A stretch of DNA of 64,000 bases from Nonomuraea angiospora (GTDB lineage: Bacteria; Actinomycetota; Actinomycetes; Streptosporangiales; Streptosporangiaceae): assembly GCF_014873145.1 (NCBI RefSeq), contig NZ_JADBEK010000001.1, forward strand, positions 3,100,001 through 3,164,000. The letters run 5' to 3'. The position numbers and the translations under genes were made by a program. This document shows, piece by piece, positions 60,053 to 64,000 of the stretch; within the stretch, counting starts at the first letter, position 1, and each line of letters starts with the position of its first letter. The notes beneath the pieces were generated by a model. It was not told where the DNA came from and did no database searches. It saw only the letters and a list, made by a program, of their open reading frames with translations.

Positions 60053-61567
60053 TCAGTCGCCGCCGGTGAGGGCGGCGACGAGGTCGGCGGCGGTGCGGCA
60101 GCGGTCGAAGAGTTCGCCGACGTGGGCCTTGGTGCCGCGCAGCGGTTCGAGGGTGGGTACGCGCTGGAGTGATTCGCGGCCCGGGATGTCGAAGATGACG
60201 GAGTCCCAGGAGGCGGCGGCGACGGATTCGCTGTATTGGCTCAGGCAGCGGCCGCGGAAGTAGGCGCGGGTGTCGTTGGGCGGGTGTTCGACGGCGCGCT
60301 GGACCTCGTCCTCGGTGACGAGGCGCTGCATGCGTCCGCGGGCGACGAGGCGGTTGTAGAGGCCGCGGTCGGGGCGGATGTCGGAGTATTGCAGGTCGAC
60401 GAGCTGGAGTCTGGGGTGGGACCAGGGCAGGCCGTCGCGGGTGCGGTAGCCCTCGAGGAGTTCGAGTTTGGCGACCCAGTCGAGTTCGCGGGAGAGCTGC
60501 ATGGGGTCTTCGGCGAGCCGGGTGAGGACGGACTCCCAGCGGTCGAGGATGTCCTTGTTCATCTCCTCTTGGGCGGTGCCTCGCTCTTCGACGTACTTGC
60601 GCGCTTGTTCGAGGTATTCCATCTGGAGCTGGATGGCGGTGAGCTTGCGCCCGTCGCGCATGGCGATCTCGTAGCGGCAGGTGGGGTCGTGGGAGACGGC
60701 CCGGAGCGCCTGTACGGGGTTTTCGACGGCGAGGTCGCGGGTGAGGAAGCCCTCCTCGATCATGGCGAGGACAAGGGCGGTGGTGCCCAGCTTCAGATAT
60801 GTCGAAATTTCCGACATGTTGGCGTCGCCGATGATCACGTGCAGCCGGCGGTACTTCTCGGGATCGGCGTGCGGCTCGTCGCGGGTGTTGATGATGGGCC
60901 GCTTGAGCGTGGTCTCGAGGCCGACCTCGACCTCGAAGAAGTCGGCGCGCTGGCTGATCTGGAAGCCTTCGCCGCGGGAGTCCTGGCCGATGCCGACCTT
61001 GCCGGCGCCGACGACGACCTGGCGGGAGACGAAGAAGGGGGTGAGGTGCCGGACGATGTCGGCGAAGGGGGTGGCGCGCCGCATGAGGTAGTTCTCGTGG
61101 CAGCCGTAGGAGGCGCCCTTGGCGTCGGTGTTGTTCTTATACAGCTGGATGGGCGCGTTGGAGGGGATGGCGGAGGCCCGGGTGGCGGCGTCGTACATGA
61201 CGCGTTCGCCGGCCTTGTCCCAGATGACGGCGGCCCGGGGGTTGGTGCACTCGGGCGAGCTGTATTCGGGGTGGGCGTGGTCGACGTAGAGCCGGGCGCC
61301 GTTGGTGAGGATGACGTTGGCGAGGCCGAGGTCCTCGTCGGTGAGCTGGCTGGGGTCGGCGACCTCTCTGGCCAGGTCGAAGCCGCGCGCGTCGCGTAGC
61401 GGGTTCTCCTCTTCGAAGTCCCACCGGGCCCTGCGCGCGCGGGCGGCGGAGGCGGCCAGGTAGGCGTTCACGACCTGTGAGGAGGTCACCATCGCGTTGG
61501 CGCCCGGCTGGCCGGGTACGGAGATGCCGTACTCGGTCTCGATGCCCATCACCCGACGCACCGTCAT
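60053..61567 (-). CDS. dop: depupylase / Pup deamidase Dop
   Basis: 504 residues. [16 protein letters not shown], active-site [17 protein letters not shown] (catalytic Asp), [38 protein letters not shown]. Paralogue of PafA with the Dop-loop insertion. Removes Pup from conjugates; here deamidation is unnecessary since Pup already ends in Glu. ATG 61567. No ARC/Mpa ATPase gene lies upstream, where it is usual. Confidence 0.96.
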   Translation of the reverse strand: MTVRRVMGIETEYGISVPGQPGANAMVTSSQVVNAYLAASAARARRARWDFEEENPLRDARGFDLAREVADPSQLTDEDLGLANVILTNGARLYVDHAHPEYSSPECTNPRAAVIWDKAGERVMYDAATRASAIPSNAPIQLYKNNTDAKGASYGCHENYLMRRATPFADIVRHLTPFFVSRQVVVGAGKVGIGQDSRGEGFQISQRADFFEVEVGLETTLKRPIINTRDEPHADPEKYRRLHVIIGDANMSEISTYLKLGTTALVLAMIEEGFLTRDLAVENPVQALRAVSHDPTCRYEIAMRDGRKLTAIQLQMEYLEQARKYVEERGTAQEEMNKDILDRWESVLTRLAEDPMQLSRELDWVAKLELLEGYRTRDGLPWSHPRLQLVDLQYSDIRPDRGLYNRLVARGRMQRLVTEDEVQRAVEHPPNDTRAYFRGRCLSQYSESVAAASWDSVIFDIPGRESLQRVPTLEPLRGTKAHVGELFDRCRTAADLVAALTGGD

Positions 61568-61653
61568 GCAACACCCTCTGTTCGTCCGGATCTGTCTATC
61601 CGCCGTTTATATGCCCGAGCCTATGCCCTTCACAGTGCCCCAGGGTCACAGAG

Positions 61654-62778
61654 TTATGGCACCGACGCCTTTTCAACCTGTACGGCGGGAGCTGACGGGG
61701 TTTGCGTGGATCTGCGGGGCTTGAGTAGTCGCTGGATGGGCCGTTCGGCAAAGGCGTACACCAGATACGACAGCGCCACGGCCGTCAGGACGGTCGTGGT
61801 GGCGATGGCCCAGGGGGGCAGGTGGCCGGTGAGCGCTGGGATGAGGGCCACCGCGACGACGCCATGGAACAGGTAAAGCGGGTATGTGATGCCGCCGAGC
61901 GCGGTGAGCGTCCTGGACGGTTTGAGGCGGATCAGCCCGAGGGCGGCGACGGCCATCACGGCGAAGATCAGCGTGATGGTGATGATCACGCTGACGTCGG
62001 TGACGGGCATGTTCTTGAACCCGACGTTGTCGACGCGCCGGTGGACGCGGTCGAGCGCGGAGCCGATCGACAGGGCGTAGCCGCCGGCCACGTAGAGCCA
62101 CGGGAGCCAGGCGCTGCCGCGTTTGTGGATGAGGTAGAGGGACATGCCGGCGATGAAGTAGGGCGCGTAGTCGGGCATGACGATCTCGTTGACGATCTCG
62201 TTGCCGAGCAGGTCGGCGCCGAAGGCGGCCACCAGCCAGACGCCGGAGAAGATCAGGACGCGCCCGTACGTGACCCCGATGATCACGAGGATGACCATCA
62301 GCAGGTAGAAGCGGAGCTCCGCCCACAGCGACCAGTAGACCTGGCTGGCGTCGGTGACCTTGAACAACCGCTGGAACATGGTGGCGTTCACCAGGTAGTC
62401 GCCTGGTGAAAGTTTTGGGTCCAGCGCCTTGGCGCCGGTGAGCCCGTAGAGCGCCGCGGTGGCGACGAGGCTGAGCCAGTACGCGGGATAAAGGCGGACG
62501 AACCTGGACCGGGCGAACGCGCCGAGGCCGCGCCCCCACACGCTCATGAGGATGACGAACCCGCTGATGATGAAGAACAGCTCGACGCCGAGGATGCCTA
62601 ACCCCGCGAAGGGCGCCAGCGGCGGGAACAGCGCGGCGGGCCGGGCCCCCCAGACGGACGCGTACGCCACCAGGTAGTGGAAGGCGACGACGGCCAGGGC
62701 GGCGAGGAAGCGCAGGAGGTCGAGCTCGGCCAACCGGCCGTCCCCCCGAGCATGCTTGGGCCGGTTAGGTGCGTGCAC
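61654..62778 (-). CDS. acyltransferase family 3 membrane protein
   Basis: 374 residues, about ten hydrophobic segments. RLAELDLLRFLAALAVVAFHYLV (the Arg/Asp/Arg start and active-site His), ELFFIISGFVILMS, RFVRLYPAYW and YPLYLFHG are characteristic of the OafA/NodX-type acyltransferase-3 family, which O-acylates sugars or lipids at the membrane. GTG start. A CRE-like palindrome TGACGTCA with CACGTG lies just upstream (62787-62798). Confidence 0.88.
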   Translation of the reverse strand: MHAPNRPKHARGDGRLAELDLLRFLAALAVVAFHYLVAYASVWGARPAALFPPLAPFAGLGILGVELFFIISGFVILMSVWGRGLGAFARSRFVRLYPAYWLSLVATAALYGLTGAKALDPKLSPGDYLVNATMFQRLFKVTDASQVYWSLWAELRFYLLMVILVIIGVTYGRVLIFSGVWLVAAFGADLLGNEIVNEIVMPDYAPYFIAGMSLYLIHKRGSAWLPWLYVAGGYALSIGSALDRVHRRVDNVGFKNMPVTDVSVIITITLIFAVMAVAALGLIRLKPSRTLTALGGITYPLYLFHGVVAVALIPALTGHLPPWAIATTTVLTAVALSYLVYAFAERPIQRLLKPRRSTQTPSAPAVQVEKASVP

Positions 62779-62800
62779 GCCCCTTTTGACGTCACGTGGA

Positions 62801-63967
62801 TCACTTTGGTTCCAGGGGTCCCTCCGTTCCCACCAGCAGCGGCCGCGAGGCGTCGTCGAGCGCGAGCGCGTCGCGGGCCGCGGGCGTGAGGGCGAGCAGG
62901 CCGGCGGCTCCGGCGGCGCCGCACTCCGACAGGTGGACGCCGTGGCCGGCCAGGAGGCGGGCGGCGTCGGCCGCCTGGTCGTCGGTGATCGTCATGTAGA
63001 GGTCGGCGAGGTGGTGGAGGAGCTGGTGGGCGATGATCGAGGGCTCCAGGCAGTCGAGGCGGCCGAGGGCGGTGCGGCCGCCCTGGACGCGTACGGGCTC
63101 GCCGGCCCGGGCGCTCTCGAGCAGGCAGGGCGCGCCTTCCGGCTCCACCACGACGATCTTGGGCTGCTCGCCCCAGCGGTCGCGCACGTAGGCGGCCCCG
63201 GCGGCGGCGAGCCCGCCGACGCCCGCCTGGAGGAACACGTGGGTGGGCGCGCCCGCCGCCCCGTGGGGCGCGCTGTGGCCGCCGGTCGCGGCCGAGGAGC
63301 CGTTGAGACTGCCGGAGTACGCCTCGAGGCCGGCGCGCGCTCCTGGGGACGCGGCGGGGCCGCCGGCGCGCGGGGGGACGGCGGGCAGGGCGCCCGGGTC
63401 GGCGAGTTCGTCGAACAGGACGGTGTAGCCGCGCATGACGTCGAGCGGGACGCCGGTGTAGCCGTTCCAGGAGCTGTCGGCGACGAGCCGCCAGCCGTTC
63501 AGCTCGGCGGCCTCGATCGCGGCGGCCATGCTGGCCTCGTAGTCCTCGCCGCTGCGCCGCACCTCGGCGCCGAGTCCGCGCAGCCGTTGGGCGAACGCCT
63601 CGGGGACGCCTTCGCTGAGGTACACGACGCAGTCCACGCCGACCTCGGCGGCCCCGGAGGCGACGGAGACGCCGTGGTTGCCCGCGCTGGCGCACACGAA
63701 CGGCGTGCCGCCGCCCTCGTGCTCGGCGAGCAGGTGGACGGCGTACGCGCCGCCGAGCGCCTTGAAGCTGCCCAGCCCCATGCGCCCGCTCTCGTCCTTG
63801 ACGTGGACGGCTTCGGTTCCGGCCAGGCCCGGGATAGTGCGGACCGGCGTGGGCCGGTAGGAGGGGTGCCGGGCGAAGTGGGCGCGGGCCTGGCGGGCGT
63901 GCTCGGTCCCGATGAGCGCGCGGTCGTGCGCGGTGTACGGGGCGCGGGCGGGATTGAGGTACTCCAT
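62801..63967 (-). CDS. PLP-dependent ammonia-lyase (diaminopropionate ammonia-lyase-like)
   Basis: 388 residues from ATG 63967. GLGSFKALGGAYAV holds the PLP Lys69, SAGNHGVSVA the Asn/Gly phosphate loop region, and QAGVGGLAAAGAAYVRDRWG the Gly-rich loop. Fold-type II, closest to diaminopropionate ammonia-lyase or threonine dehydratase. An insertion of ~45 residues rich in Gly, Ala, Pro and Ser lies before THVFLQAGVGG and is unusual. ATG 63976 is three codons upstream. Confidence 0.85.
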   Translation of the reverse strand: MEYLNPARAPYTAHDRALIGTEHARQARAHFARHPSYRPTPVRTIPGLAGTEAVHVKDESGRMGLGSFKALGGAYAVHLLAEHEGGGTPFVCASAGNHGVSVASGAAEVGVDCVVYLSEGVPEAFAQRLRGLGAEVRRSGEDYEASMAAAIEAAELNGWRLVADSSWNGYTGVPLDVMRGYTVLFDELADPGALPAVPPRAGGPAASPGARAGLEAYSGSLNGSSAATGGHSAPHGAAGAPTHVFLQAGVGGLAAAGAAYVRDRWGEQPKIVVVEPEGAPCLLESARAGEPVRVQGGRTALGRLDCLEPSIIAHQLLHHLADLYMTITDDQAADAARLLAGHGVHLSECGAAGAAGLLALTPAARDALALDDASRPLLVGTEGPLEPK

Positions 63968-64000
63968 GATCGCCATGCTAGGCGGGCCCGCTGCTCTCCC

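Noticed and set aside
62787..62798. TGACGTCA overlapping CACGTG before the acyltransferase
   Set aside because: Short palindromes are expected often in such DNA; no second copy or neighbouring regulator supports a role.

Overview
The window is very G+C-rich, uses GTG and TTG starts freely, has many 4-base gene overlaps, and carries a full Pup-proteasome locus (dop, pup, prcB, prcA, pafA, pafB, pafC) with tatA, tatC and a HelY-type helicase. This points to an actinomycete of the Streptosporangiaceae kind. Nonomuraea or a close relative is my guess, based on gene content only.

Left part (1-17.9 kb), mostly accessory metabolism: a DUF917/hydantoinase-like/MFS operon; an HSL-type esterase; a fructose/ribose-type sugar ABC importer divergent from a TetR gene; a CoA-transferase plus citrate-lyase-beta-like pair divergent from a GntR gene; HAD hydrolase, inositol-phosphatase-like, GntR/UTRA, DedA and aldo/keto reductase genes. 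Three tandem small secreted four-cysteine proteins (15.7-16.7 kb) have a tendamistat-like cysteine pattern.

Middle (18-38.6 kb): one tightly coupled operon holds a cytoplasmic GH127 beta-L-arabinofuranosidase, a complete Dpp/Opp peptide ABC importer, a proline-iminopeptidase-like S33 enzyme and an aminopeptidase P-like M24 enzyme. I read this as a possible pathway for importing arabinosylated hydroxyproline/proline-rich peptides (plant extensin type), deglycosylating them inside the cell and digesting them. Next come a repeat-bearing stretch with no convincing gene, an ACT-domain membrane protein, a GH36 alpha-galactosidase, two TetR regulators, a STAS protein, an RNB-only ribonuclease, and an ABC exporter. 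The exporter is preceded by a 40-codon Trp/Arg/Cys-rich ORF with a strong ribosome site and a 15-bp hairpin.

Right part (38.6-64 kb): helY, lipid kinase, tatC, tatA, pafC and pafB form one leftward operon. Two double-FKBP lipoproteins, a Cys-rich ArsR-type regulator with DUF3291, pafA, prcA and prcB follow. Between prcB and pup lies about 4 kb of foreign or decaying DNA: an ABC-ATPase remnant, an intact DinB2-like Y-family polymerase with Ile at the steric-gate position, an LLM oxidoreductase, a frameshifted tyrosine-integrase remnant and a frameshifted endonuclease VII-like gene. Pup (ending Gly-Gly-Glu) and Dop follow, then an acyltransferase and a PLP-dependent lyase at the right edge. No ARC/Mpa ATPase gene, tRNA, rRNA, CRISPR array or complete insertion sequence was found.
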